Notes under the pieces: generated by a model
Seen by the model: only the letters and a program-made list of their open reading frames with translations
What the model was told of the DNA's origin: nothing
The model's database searches: none
Translations under genes and position numbers: made by a program
In this document: positions 25,640-33,614 of the stretch, in pieces
Position numbering within the stretch: position 1 is the stretch's first letter
Layout of the letters: the number at the start of each line of letters is the position of its first letter
DNA from: Cypionkella sp049896245
GTDB taxonomy: Bacteria; Pseudomonadota; Alphaproteobacteria; Rhodobacterales; Rhodobacteraceae
Reading direction: 5' to 3'
Assembly (NCBI RefSeq): GCF_049896245.1
Contig: NZ_JAFCTX010000012.1
Span: 58,838 to 122,837 of the forward strand
Length of the DNA: 64,000 nt

Positions 25640-26656
25640 ATGTCCCACGATGCGCTTTCCAAATTGCTCGCCAACCGCGAATGGCTGATGGCCGACGGGG
25701 CCACTGGAACCAACCTCTTTAACATGGGTTTGGAATCAGGCGAGCCGCCAGAGTTTTGGAACACCGACAAGCCCGACAACATCCGCAGCTTGTATCGCAA
25801 TGCAGTCAATGCGGGCTCGGATATTTTCCTGACCAACACCTTTGGCGGCAATGCCAGCCGCTTGAAGCTGCATGGCGCTCAGGGGCGTGTGCGTGAATTG
25901 AACCGTGTGGGGGCCGCCTTGGGCCGCGAGATCGCCGATGCCTCGGGGCGTGTGGTGGTGGTTGCAGGCTCGGTCGGGCCTACGGGTGAGATTTTTGAGC
26001 CGATGGGCACGCTGACCCACCGCGTCGCGGTTGAGATGTTTCACGAGCAGGCCGAGGGCTTGAAAGAAGGCGGCGCGGATGTGCTGTGGGTCGAGACCAT
26101 GTCGGCGCCGGAAGAATACGCGGCGGCGGCAGAGGCCGCGGCTTTGGCAGGCATGCCATGGTGCGGCACGATGAGTTTTGACACTGCGGGCCGCACGATG
26201 ATGGGGATGACCTCGTCGGCGATGGCGGAAATGGTCGAGAAACTGGCGAACCCGCCGATCGCCTTTGGCGCGAATTGCGGCGTGGGGGCATCCGATCTGA
26301 TGCGCACTGTGCTGGGGTTTGCCGCCATTGGTTCGGCGCGGCCTTTGATCGCCAAGGGCAATGCTGGCATCCCAAAATATCACGACGGCCATATCCACTA
26401 TGATGGCACGCCGGAACTGATGGGCGAATATGCGGTGCTCGCACGCGATGCCGGGGTGCGGATCATCGGCGGCTGCTGTGGCACGATGCCAGAGCATTTG
26501 GCGGCGATGCGGAAAGCGTTGGAGAACACGCCGAAAGGCCCGATGCCTTCGCCCGAGGATATCACCGCCAAGCTGGGGGCGTTTTCTTCGACCTCAGACG
26601 GCACCGGCGATACGTCGAATGACCCGAAACGCGAGCGGCGCAATCGGCGCGGCTGA
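25640..26656 (+). CDS. bmt: Homocysteine S-methyltransferase (betaine-type)
   Basis: A 338-residue zinc-dependent methyltransferase of the BHMT/MetH N-terminal family. It opens LMADGATGTNLFNMGLESG. The zinc-binding cysteines appear in FGANCGVGASDL and in the paired-Cys motif IIGGCCGTMPEHL. It makes methionine from homocysteine; the donor could be betaine or methyl-cobalamin on a separate corrinoid protein such as the one at 27989. A disordered, charged C-terminal tail (GDTSNDPKRERRNRRG) is unusual for BHMT. A strong hairpin follows the stop. No B12 box or obvious methionine riboswitch was seen upstream. Confidence 0.83.
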   Translation: MSHDALSKLLANREWLMADGATGTNLFNMGLESGEPPEFWNTDKPDNIRSLYRNAVNAGSDIFLTNTFGGNASRLKLHGAQGRVRELNRVGAALGREIADASGRVVVVAGSVGPTGEIFEPMGTLTHRVAVEMFHEQAEGLKEGGADVLWVETMSAPEEYAAAAEAAALAGMPWCGTMSFDTAGRTMMGMTSSAMAEMVEKLANPPIAFGANCGVGASDLMRTVLGFAAIGSARPLIAKGNAGIPKYHDGHIHYDGTPELMGEYAVLARDAGVRIIGGCCGTMPEHLAAMRKALENTPKGPMPSPEDITAKLGAFSSTSDGTGDTSNDPKRERRNRRG

Positions 26657-26664
26657 TGTGATGC

Positions 26665-26687
26665 GGGGCGCTTGACCCAAGCGCCCC
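26665..26687 (+). terminator. Strong hairpin after bmt
   Basis: A perfect 10-bp stem ggggcgcttg/caagcgcccc with a 3-nt loop, 9 nt after the stop codon. There is no T-run, so it may act as an RNA 3' end stabiliser or part of the adjoining repeat. Confidence 0.55.
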
Positions 26688-26729
26688 GGAATTTGAGAAA
26701 TTCCGTCACGATTTCCGCATCGGAAATCG
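26688..26729. repeat. Bipartite palindrome, site 3 of 4
   Basis: ggaattt/aaattcc (26688-26704) then cgatttccg/cggaaatcg (26709-26729), between two converging genes. Confidence 0.8.
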
Positions 26730-26749
26730 GATGCGCGGGGAGATGGCCG

Positions 26750-27835
26750 TCAGAACAGGCTCAGCTGATCGCCCGCCCGCGCCGGGGCTGCAAACAGATC
26801 GCAGCGCATCGGTGGCAGCTTCACCGCCAGCCCCAACCGATCCACCGCCACCCGGAACCGCCGCGCCATCAGGTCGGCCCACGGCCCCTCACCCCGCATC
26901 CTTTTGCCAAAGGCCGGATCGTAATCCATCCCGCCGTGCAACTCACGCACCCGTGCCATCACCTTTGCAGCGCGGTCCTGCACATGCTCGGCCAGCCAAT
27001 CTTGGAACAGTTGCGACACCTCACGCGGCAGCCGCAGCGAGATATAACTCGCCGCCGTCGCCCCGGCATCGTGGCAAGCCGCCATGATCGGCTCCAACTC
27101 GTGATCGGTCAGGCCGGGGATCATCGGCGACACCATCGCCCTCACCGGAATCCCCGCCTGTGCCAAGCGAGAGATCGTCAGCAACCGTCGCTTGGGTGCC
27201 GCCGCCCGAGGTTCCATCTTGCGCGACAGATCGGCGTCCAGCGTGGTCACCGAAACCCCCACCCGACACAGCCCCTGCCCGGCCATTTCGGCCAACAGAT
27301 CAATGTCGCGCTCGATCAACGTGCCTTTGGTGGTGATCGCCAGCGGATGTTTGAACGCGCGCAAAACCTCAAGCACTTCGCGCATCACGCCATATTCACT
27401 CTCGATGGGTTGATAAGGATCGGTATTGGTGCCCAAAGCCATCACCGCGACCTTGTAGGATTTTGCCCGCAGTTCCTTTTCCAACACCACGCCAATCCCC
27501 GGCCTCGCGATCAGCTTGGTTTCAAAATCAAGCCCCGGTGACAGGTTCAAAAACGCATGGCTCGGGCGGGCAAAGCAATAGATGCAGCCATGCTCACAGC
27601 CGCGATAGGGGTTGATCGAACGGTCAAACGGCAGGTCCGGCGAAGTGTTATAGCTGATCGCTGACCGTGGCACCTCAACCCGCACCTCAGTGCGCAACAC
27701 TCGTTCTTCCGGCGGCTCCCAGCCATCCTCAAACGCCAGCCGCGCGGCACCTTCAAACCGCCCCACCGCGTTGCCCAAAGCGCCCCGGCCCCGCGCACGC
27801 ACCCCCGGCATAATTGTGCTTTCAGGCCCATCCAT
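26750..27835 (-). CDS. Radical SAM protein, PA0069/SplB-like family
   Basis: A 361-residue radical SAM enzyme. The [4Fe-4S]-binding cysteines lie in GCEHGCIYCFARP (C-x3-C-x2-C), preceded by the family's SAISYNTSPDLPFDRSINPYRG. GTNTDPYQPIE, typical of the PA0069 family, follows. Members are distantly related to spore photoproduct lyase but their reaction is unknown. The gene sits opposite to, and between, the bmt and corrinoid genes. The start could be the ATG at 27835 or the one at 27811. Confidence 0.82.
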   Translation of the reverse strand: MDGPESTIMPGVRARGRGALGNAVGRFEGAARLAFEDGWEPPEERVLRTEVRVEVPRSAISYNTSPDLPFDRSINPYRGCEHGCIYCFARPSHAFLNLSPGLDFETKLIARPGIGVVLEKELRAKSYKVAVMALGTNTDPYQPIESEYGVMREVLEVLRAFKHPLAITTKGTLIERDIDLLAEMAGQGLCRVGVSVTTLDADLSRKMEPRAAAPKRRLLTISRLAQAGIPVRAMVSPMIPGLTDHELEPIMAACHDAGATAASYISLRLPREVSQLFQDWLAEHVQDRAAKVMARVRELHGGMDYDPAFGKRMRGEGPWADLMARRFRVAVDRLGLAVKLPPMRCDLFAAPARAGDQLSLF

Positions 27836-27988
27836 TTCGCGAAACTAGAACACATCAGGAACAAACCCAAGCGCTTTTTGCTTGTCCCGCCCTACAAAGT
27901 CGGCTTTCTGTTGGCGCATGTCGCTATTCGAATAGTGTCGCCTGGGCTTTGGCCCCATCACACTGACAACCGCCCAAGGAGTTCCCAG

Positions 27989-28684
27989 ATGGCCGACGAC
28001 GAAATCATCCTTGCTGATCTTTCCGATGACGAACTGGTTATGCAAATGCATGACGACCTCTACGATGGTCTGAAGGAAGAGATCGAAGAAGGCGTCAACC
28101 TGCTGATCAGCCGTGGCTGGACACCTTATGACACGCTGACCAAGGCTTTGGTCGCGGGTATGACCATTGTCGGCGCCGACTTCCGTGACGGCATCCTGTT
28201 CGTGCCAGAAGTGCTGCTGGCCGCCAATGCGATGAAGGGTGGCATGTTCATCCTCAAGCCGTTGCTGATCGCCACCGGTGCGCCGCGTATGGGCAAAATG
28301 GTCATCGGCACCGTCAAAGGCGACATCCACGACATCGGCAAGAACCTTGTCGGCATGATGATGGAAGGCGCTGGCTTTGAGGTGCGCGACCTTGGCATCA
28401 ACAACTCGGTTGAGAAATATCTCGCGGCTTTGGAAGAAGAAAAGCCCGATATCCTTGGCATGTCGGCGCTGTTGACCACCACGATGCCTTATATGAAAGT
28501 CGTGATCGACACGATGAAAGAAAAGGGCATGCGCGAGGATTACATCGTTCTGGTCGGCGGTGCGCCGCTGAACGAAGAATTCAGCAAGGCGATCGGCGCG
28601 GATGCCTATTGCCGTGACGCGGCCGTGGCTGTGGAAACCGCCAAGGCTTTGGTTTTGCGCAAGCACAATCAGTTGACCGCTTAA
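27989..28684 (+). CDS. Corrinoid (B12-binding) protein, MtbC/MetH-like
   Basis: A 231-residue methyl carrier. An N-terminal four-helix cap domain (residues about 15-95) precedes a Rossmann-type B12 domain with the cobalt-ligand motif GDIHDIGKNLV (D-x-H-x2-G) and downstream MSALLTTTMP and VLVGGAP loops. This is the module that carries methyl-cobalamin in MetH and in methylamine-type methyltransferases. The start is ATG 27989, with AAGGA 8 nt upstream. Its neighbours (bmt, DUF1638) suggest it supplies methyl groups to homocysteine, or takes them from a methylated compound. Confidence 0.88.
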   Translation: MADDEIILADLSDDELVMQMHDDLYDGLKEEIEEGVNLLISRGWTPYDTLTKALVAGMTIVGADFRDGILFVPEVLLAANAMKGGMFILKPLLIATGAPRMGKMVIGTVKGDIHDIGKNLVGMMMEGAGFEVRDLGINNSVEKYLAALEEEKPDILGMSALLTTTMPYMKVVIDTMKEKGMREDYIVLVGGAPLNEEFSKAIGADAYCRDAAVAVETAKALVLRKHNQLTA

Positions 28685-28707
28685 TTCGGCTTAAAGCCCA
28701 AAGATAT

Positions 28708-28737
28708 AGCCTCGGGGTCTTGCCCCGGGGCTTTTTA
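28708..28737 (+). terminator. Terminator after corrinoid gene
   Basis: Stem agcctcgggg/ccccggggct with a short loop and a run of five T residues. It lies before the small membrane gene, so readthrough may be partial. Confidence 0.75.
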
Positions 28738-28772
28738 ATTGCCACCTTGAGAGGACAATAAGGAGGATGCCA

Positions 28773-28928
28773 ATGCCGCTCCCAACCTTTCTGGCCCTGA
28801 TCTTCGGGGTGATCCTTGCCGCCGGAGCCTCTATAGCCGTGCTGCAAGTCGCGGGCCTGTCGTTTGTCTGGCTGGGGCTGCTGGCCCTGTGCCTCGCATT
28901 GTTCGTTCGCACCTTGAAATGGCACTGA
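28773..28928 (+). CDS. 51-residue hydrophobic membrane peptide
   Basis: A short gene opening MPLPTFLALIFGVILAAGA and ending FVRTLKWH, with two hydrophobic stretches. AGGAGG at 28761-28766 is 6 nt before the ATG at 28773; an in-frame ATG at 28767 is too close. Its last 10 nt overlap the DUF1638 start, so the two are probably co-translated. Unrecognised family; positive charges near the C-terminus suggest a cytosolic end. Confidence 0.7.
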   Translation: MPLPTFLALIFGVILAAGASIAVLQVAGLSFVWLGLLALCLALFVRTLKWH

Positions 28929-29557
28929 TCAGCGATGATCTGCTGACCGTCGAAGGTTTCGAACCTGCCCGGCAAGGCCGGGTCCTGTTGATCGGTTGCG
29001 GCGCGCTGGCGCATGAAGTTCTGGCGCTAAAGCGCTTGAATGATTGGCAACATCTCGATTTGCAGTGCCTGCCTGCCAACCTGCATTTGTATCCTGACCG
29101 GATCACTGAAGCTGTCGAGAAAGCCGTGCTGGCGCACCAGTCGGACTATGACAGTGTGTACGTCCTCTATGCCGATTGTGGCACCGGTGGACAGTTGCAG
29201 GCGAAATGCGCCGAATTGGGCGTTGAGATGATTGAGGGCCCGCATTGCTATTCGTTCTTTGAAGGCAATGCGGTGTTCGCAGCCCACCCCGACGAGTTCA
29301 CCGCATTTTATCTCACCGATTTTCTGGTGCGGCAGTTTGATGCCTTTGTCTGGCGGCCGATGGGCCTTGATCGCCACCCGCAACTGCGCGACATGTATTT
29401 CGGCAATTACACCAAGCTGGTGTATCAGGCGCAGACCAATGATCCAGGCTTGGACGCCAAGGCCGAAGACTGCGCCCGACGGCTGGGGCTGGCCTACGAG
29501 CGACGGTTCACTGGCTATGGCGATCTGGCCGTTGTGATGACCCACGCGGCGGGCTAA
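28919..29557 (+). CDS. DUF1638 family protein
   Basis: A 212-residue protein from ATG 28919. It shows a Rossmann-like N-terminus (RVLLIGCGALAHEVLALK), the family's VYVLYADCGTGGQLQAKC, and an EGPHCYSFFEGN motif; several cysteines and histidines suggest a metal or cofactor site. DUF1638 genes frequently sit beside corrinoid methyltransferase genes, and here it is next to a B12 protein and a 51-residue membrane peptide. Biochemical function is unknown. Confidence 0.83.
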   Translation: MALISDDLLTVEGFEPARQGRVLLIGCGALAHEVLALKRLNDWQHLDLQCLPANLHLYPDRITEAVEKAVLAHQSDYDSVYVLYADCGTGGQLQAKCAELGVEMIEGPHCYSFFEGNAVFAAHPDEFTAFYLTDFLVRQFDAFVWRPMGLDRHPQLRDMYFGNYTKLVYQAQTNDPGLDAKAEDCARRLGLAYERRFTGYGDLAVVMTHAAG

Positions 29558-29638
29558 GGCGAAACCGATTTCTGCGACAGAATAAGGCGAAACCGATTTC
29601 TGCGACAGAAATCGTGTACGGAATTTTTGAAAATTCCG
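29556..29638. repeat. Bipartite palindrome, site 4 of 4, with 28-bp tandem duplication
   Basis: A 27-bp block starting aaggcgaaaccgatttctgc occurs at 29556-29582 and again at 29584-29610. The second copy completes cgatttctg/cagaaatcg (29594-29614), and ggaatttt/aaaattcc follows (29620-29637). Confidence 0.85.
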
Positions 29639-29658
29639 GTTTGCCGGCGGGGTTCGGA

Positions 29659-31296
29659 TTATTCCAACAAAGCGCGGGCGGCCTCGCGCGCGGCCTCAGT
29701 CACGCGGTCGCCTGCCAGCATCCGGGCGATTTCCTCGATGCGGGCGTCATCGCCCAAGGCTACCACCGTTGACAGAGTTTGGCCTTTGCTCACACTCTTT
29801 TCCACCCGCCAATGATGGCCACCCAAGGCCGCGACCTGCGGGCTGTGGGTGACGACCAGCACCTGCGCCGTACTGGCGAGGGCTTTCAGGCGGCGACCTA
29901 CGGCGTCAGCGGTGGCACCGCCCACGCCGCGGTCGATCTCGTCAAAAATCATCGTCAGGCCGGGGGTATTGGCGGTCAGACACACCTTCAGCGCCAGCAG
30001 GAAACGCGACAACTCGCCGCCCGAGGCAATCTTGTTCAGCGCCCCCGCAGGCGCTCCGGGGTTGGTGGCGACGGTGAATTGCACGGCATCTGTACCGTCT
30101 GGCCCCGGATCGCCGCCCGAGATTTCGGTGGTGAACACCGCGCGTTCCATTTTCAAGGGCGCGAGTTCTGCGGCCATGGCTTTGTCCAGCCGGATCGCGG
30201 CTGATTTGCGGGCTTTGCTTAAGCCCATTGCCTCACGTTGATAGCTCAATTCCGCTTCAGCCACAGCCTTCTCCAGCTTGGCAAGTCCTGCCGCGCCGCC
30301 ATCAATCGCGGCCAAGCGCGCACGGGCATTGTCGGCAAAGCCACCCAGATCATCCGCCTGCACACCATGCTTGCGCGCCAAAGCGCGGATCGCGAACAGG
30401 CGTTCCTCTAAATTCTCCAGATCACCGGGGCGGAAATCGAGCCCGCGCAGGCAGGACTCAATCCCGTCTTGCGCTTCGCCCAGTTCGACCAAAGCCCGGC
30501 CCAAAGCGGCGAGCGCGGTATCGAGGCGGCCTTCGGCTTTGTCCGCAGCCGCCTCCAGCCAGCGCAAAGCATCGCTGATCGCCCCCTCGGCCCCCTCACT
30601 CAATGCCGAATGGGCGCGCTGGACGTCGGTACGGATACGCTCGGCCCCCTGCATGGCGCGACGGCGGGTATCCAAGCTGGCTTCCTCGCCGGGTTCGGGG
30701 TTCAGCTTGTCTAACTCGGCCACAGCATGGCGCAGGAAATCTTCTTCGACCTGCGCGCGCTCCAGCGCCGCGCGCGCCACCGCCAAAGCCTCGCGCGCTT
30801 GCGCCTGCGCCCGCCAGGCACTGCGGGCGGCTGTGGTATCAAGACCTGCGAAGCTGTCCAGAAGATTGCGGTGGCCGCGCGGGTTCAGCAGGCCCCGGTC
30901 ATCGTTCTGGCCATGCAACTCGACCAGAGTGTCGGACAGATCGCGCAGCACGTCACCAGACACCCGGCGATCATTGACGAAGGCGGTTTTGCGGCCATCG
31001 GCGGTGTTAACCCGGCGCAGGATCAGCTCATCGGGGTCGTCAAAGCCAGCCTCCAGCAGCACCGCGCGCGCTGCATGACCGGGGGGCAGATCAAACTCCG
31101 CCACCACTTCGCCCTGTGCCGCCCCTGCCCGCACCAGTTCCGCTCTGCCCCGCCAGCCCAGCACAAAGCCCAAAGCATCGAGCAAAATCGACTTGCCTGC
31201 CCCGGTTTCGCCGGTCAGCACGTTCAGGCCCGGAGCAAACTCCAGGCTCAACCGATCAATGATCAGCACATCGCGGATATCAAGGCTGCGCAGCAT
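29659..31296 (-). CDS. recN: DNA repair protein RecN
   Basis: A 545-residue SMC-like ATPase of double-strand break repair. The Walker A is GETGAGKS near residue 34; a long alpha-helical coiled coil occupies the middle; the C-terminal half carries the ABC signature (ASGGELSRFLLAL) and Walker B (MIFDEIDRGVGG). Length is typical. It follows bamD by 50 nt in the same direction, at the end of the division/envelope cluster. No obvious LexA box was noticed upstream. Confidence 0.95.
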   Translation of the reverse strand: MLRSLDIRDVLIIDRLSLEFAPGLNVLTGETGAGKSILLDALGFVLGWRGRAELVRAGAAQGEVVAEFDLPPGHAARAVLLEAGFDDPDELILRRVNTADGRKTAFVNDRRVSGDVLRDLSDTLVELHGQNDDRGLLNPRGHRNLLDSFAGLDTTAARSAWRAQAQAREALAVARAALERAQVEEDFLRHAVAELDKLNPEPGEEASLDTRRRAMQGAERIRTDVQRAHSALSEGAEGAISDALRWLEAAADKAEGRLDTALAALGRALVELGEAQDGIESCLRGLDFRPGDLENLEERLFAIRALARKHGVQADDLGGFADNARARLAAIDGGAAGLAKLEKAVAEAELSYQREAMGLSKARKSAAIRLDKAMAAELAPLKMERAVFTTEISGGDPGPDGTDAVQFTVATNPGAPAGALNKIASGGELSRFLLALKVCLTANTPGLTMIFDEIDRGVGGATADAVGRRLKALASTAQVLVVTHSPQVAALGGHHWRVEKSVSKGQTLSTVVALGDDARIEEIARMLAGDRVTEAAREAARALLE

Positions 31297-31346
31297 CCCC
31301 TACCCTTTGCAGAGCAACAGGCCACCTGCGCCGCAGCGCAGCGGCG

Positions 31347-32201
31347 TCACAACCACTCGCCCTTGATCGTTTGGCGGTAAATCTGCGACAGCCAGCTGGT
31401 GCCCTTGGCTTCCGGTGCCAGACCCTGCTTTTTCAACAGGTTGAACGCATCCTGGTAGAACGGCGAAGATTGGTAGTTATAGCCCAGGATCGCGCCTGCG
31501 GTCTGCGCCTCATCGGTCAGACCCAGCGCAAGATAAGCCTCGACCAGCCGCTCCAACGCTTCCGCCGTATGGGTGGTGGTCTGGAAATCCTGCACGACCG
31601 AGCGGAAGCGGTTGATCGCAGAAGTATAATTGCCGCGCTTCAGGTAATAGCGCCCGATCTCCATATCCTTCGCCGCCAAATGGTCGAAGGCGAGGTCGAA
31701 CTTCAGCGTTGCCGATTTGGCATATTCACTGTCGGGATATTCTTCGATCACCACGCGCAGGGCTTGCAGCGCCTGATAGGTCAGGCCCTGATCGCGGCCC
31801 ACCTCGTCGATCTGATCGTAATATGACAGTGCCAGCAGATAAGACGCATAGGCCGCATCTTCATCACCGGGGTAGAAATCAAGGTAGCGCTGCGCCGCAA
31901 TGCGGGCTTCTTCGTATTTCTTGTTCTTGTGCTGGGTGAACGCCTGCATGATCAGCGCGCGTTTGGCCCATTCCGAATAGGGATACAACCGCTCGACCGC
32001 CTCAAAGTCCGCCAGAGCATCTTCGTTCTTGCCCTTGCGCACTTCCAGCGCCAGCTCTCCACGTTTGTAAAGCTGCTCAGCCGTCAGGCTGTCTAACGCC
32101 GCAGTATCATTCTGCTTTTTCTGTGAACAGGCGGCCAAACTGGCCACAAGCACCACCATACCCAGCATCCGCAGAGCTTTGCCCAACTGTCCGCCTGCCA
32201 T
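31347..32201 (-). CDS. bamD: Outer membrane assembly lipoprotein BamD
   Basis: A 284-residue lipoprotein. The signal ends in a lipobox VASLAAC (cysteine about residue 25). The mature protein carries TPR-like repeats (EQLYKRGELALEVRKGKNED, YKRGNYTSAINRFRSVV, ALERLVEAYLALG). BamD is an essential subunit of the BAM complex that inserts beta-barrel proteins into the outer membrane. It lies between lpxC and recN, a common alphaproteobacterial order. Confidence 0.93.
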   Translation of the reverse strand: MAGGQLGKALRMLGMVVLVASLAACSQKKQNDTAALDSLTAEQLYKRGELALEVRKGKNEDALADFEAVERLYPYSEWAKRALIMQAFTQHKNKKYEEARIAAQRYLDFYPGDEDAAYASYLLALSYYDQIDEVGRDQGLTYQALQALRVVIEEYPDSEYAKSATLKFDLAFDHLAAKDMEIGRYYLKRGNYTSAINRFRSVVQDFQTTTHTAEALERLVEAYLALGLTDEAQTAGAILGYNYQSSPFYQDAFNLLKKQGLAPEAKGTSWLSQIYRQTIKGEWL

Positions 32202-32327
32202 CTTCCGCCTACCCCAATAACCCGCGCCGAGGGCCCCAAATATGGGGCCGCGTTCACCGCGCTTTTGCCTCTCGTAGCACAGAAAAATCGCAGGCGCAAA
32301 ACGGCTTTCACGCTTTGCCGAATGGTT

Positions 32328-33245
32328 TTATCCGCGCAGGGGCAGATCACCACGATGAACGCCAACGCCGGGCAGCTTTCCGCCCGCAAGGCCTTCACAA
32401 TCTTGCGGGGTCCAAGCGCCGGGCGTGGCAAAAAGCACGCGCAACAGGCGGTTGGTCATCGCGTGTCCAGCCCGCTCAGCCGTATAGCGGCCAAGGATCG
32501 GCGCACCCGCCAAAGCCAGATCGCCCAAAGCATCCAACATCTTGTGGCGCACCGGTTCATCCGAATGGCGCAGGCCACCGGGGGAAAGCACGCGTCCACC
32601 GTCAAACACCACAGCGTTTTCCAGCGTGCCGCCCAAGGCCAGCCCGCGCGCCTGCATCGCGATCACATCGGCGTTGCGGCAAAAGGTGCGGCTGTCGGAC
32701 AATTCGCGCACGAAGGCACCGTTCGACATGTTCAGCACTTTCGATTGCTTGCCAATCGCGGCATCCTCGAAATCAATCTTGAAGTCGATCTCCAGCATGT
32801 CTGACGGTTCCAGACGGGCGAAAGCCGCGCCATCGCGCACTTCGACCGTCCGTAGAATACGGATGGCGACCACCGGGGCCGCCTGCTCAGTGATACCCGC
32901 GTTCAGGAAACCTTCGACGAAAGGCGCAGCCGACCCGTCAAGAATCGGCACTTCCGGCCCGTCAATCTCGATCAAAGCGTTGCTGACAGCTGAACCTGCC
33001 AAGGCCGCCATCACATGCTCGATGGTCGAGACGCTGGCACCCGCTGCATTGGCCACCAATGTGCAAAGTTTCGACGGCACAACCGCGTCCCAGCGCGCCG
33101 GGATCATCTCATCGCCGTCCACATCCAAGCGCAGGAACCAGATGCCGTGATCCGCCGCCGCCGGATGCACCTTCATCGTAACGGCAGCACCCGAGTGCAA
33201 GCCGAAGCCGGTAAAGACAGCCGTGGTTTTCAGCGTATTCTGCAA
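32328..33245 (-). CDS. lpxC: UDP-3-O-acyl-N-acetylglucosamine deacetylase
   Basis: A 305-residue zinc amidase, the committed step of lipid A synthesis. Zinc ligands are recognisable in STIEHVMAALAG (first His) and in RHKMLDALGDLAL (His and Asp). The N-terminus TTAVFTGFGLHSGAAVTM is the usual substrate-binding start. The start codon is TTG with GGAG 9 nt upstream, an uncommon choice that may lower expression of a tightly controlled enzyme. It is separated from ftsZ by 369 nt, so it probably has its own promoter. Confidence 0.95.
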   Translation of the reverse strand: MQNTLKTTAVFTGFGLHSGAAVTMKVHPAAADHGIWFLRLDVDGDEMIPARWDAVVPSKLCTLVANAAGASVSTIEHVMAALAGSAVSNALIEIDGPEVPILDGSAAPFVEGFLNAGITEQAAPVVAIRILRTVEVRDGAAFARLEPSDMLEIDFKIDFEDAAIGKQSKVLNMSNGAFVRELSDSRTFCRNADVIAMQARGLALGGTLENAVVFDGGRVLSPGGLRHSDEPVRHKMLDALGDLALAGAPILGRYTAERAGHAMTNRLLRVLFATPGAWTPQDCEGLAGGKLPGVGVHRGDLPLRG

Positions 33246-33468
33246 CGGAGTTCTCCGAGACCTTCATCATCTGGCCAGACCTGTGACCGCAACAGTGATT
33301 TAAGGCGGAAGACGCATGATCTCAACTCACAGATTGTAACGGAGTGTAACAGAAAAATAATGGCGCAACTTGTTGAAATTAATGTGTTTTATCATTGCCG
33401 CCGCGAAGCGCTGCGATGTCGCATCATTTCCGCAAACGCCAGAACTCCACTTCTGGCTGTCAAACAGT

Positions 33469-33525
33469 CACAACATATTGTGTAAATCAGGCCAGCAAAC
33501 ACAAGTCGTTCCCAGCGGGGAAGAA
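33469..33525. repeat. Palindrome plus CCCAGCGGGGAAGAA element, copy 1
   Basis: cacaacatattgtg (33469-33482, near-perfect palindrome), 28 nt, then cccagcggggaagaa (33511-33525). The related copy is at 58244-58310. Confidence 0.75.
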
Positions 33526-33556
33526 TGATAACCGGCCACCGATGCCCCGCTAAATC

Positions 33557-33583
33557 CAAAAGGCCCGGAAAGATCCGGGCCTT
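33557..33583 (-). terminator. ftsZ terminator
   Basis: On the minus strand aggcccgg/ccgggcct stem with a 6-nt loop followed by TTTT, about 32 nt past the ftsZ stop. Confidence 0.78.
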
Positions 33584-33614
33584 CCACAGCGGGTCAACCG
33601 AGTGCCAACCCGAT

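Larger units (their letters stand above)
33246..33614. other. 369-nt region between ftsZ and lpxC
   Basis: It contains the ftsZ terminator, one copy of a bipartite repeat, and the lpxC promoter region. Two TGTAAC hexamers exactly 10 nt apart (33335-33340 and 33345-33350) and an AT-rich stretch around 33355-33390 are the regulatory-looking features. No coding frame supported. Confidence 0.55.

Noticed and set aside
24889..25851. Long N-terminal extension of purC
   Set aside because: PurC starts with its family N-terminus at 24888; the extension is antisense to the zeta and bmt genes.
27836..27988. Cobalamin riboswitch before the corrinoid gene
   Set aside because: I looked for a B12 box and supporting stems and saw none; the gap is also short.
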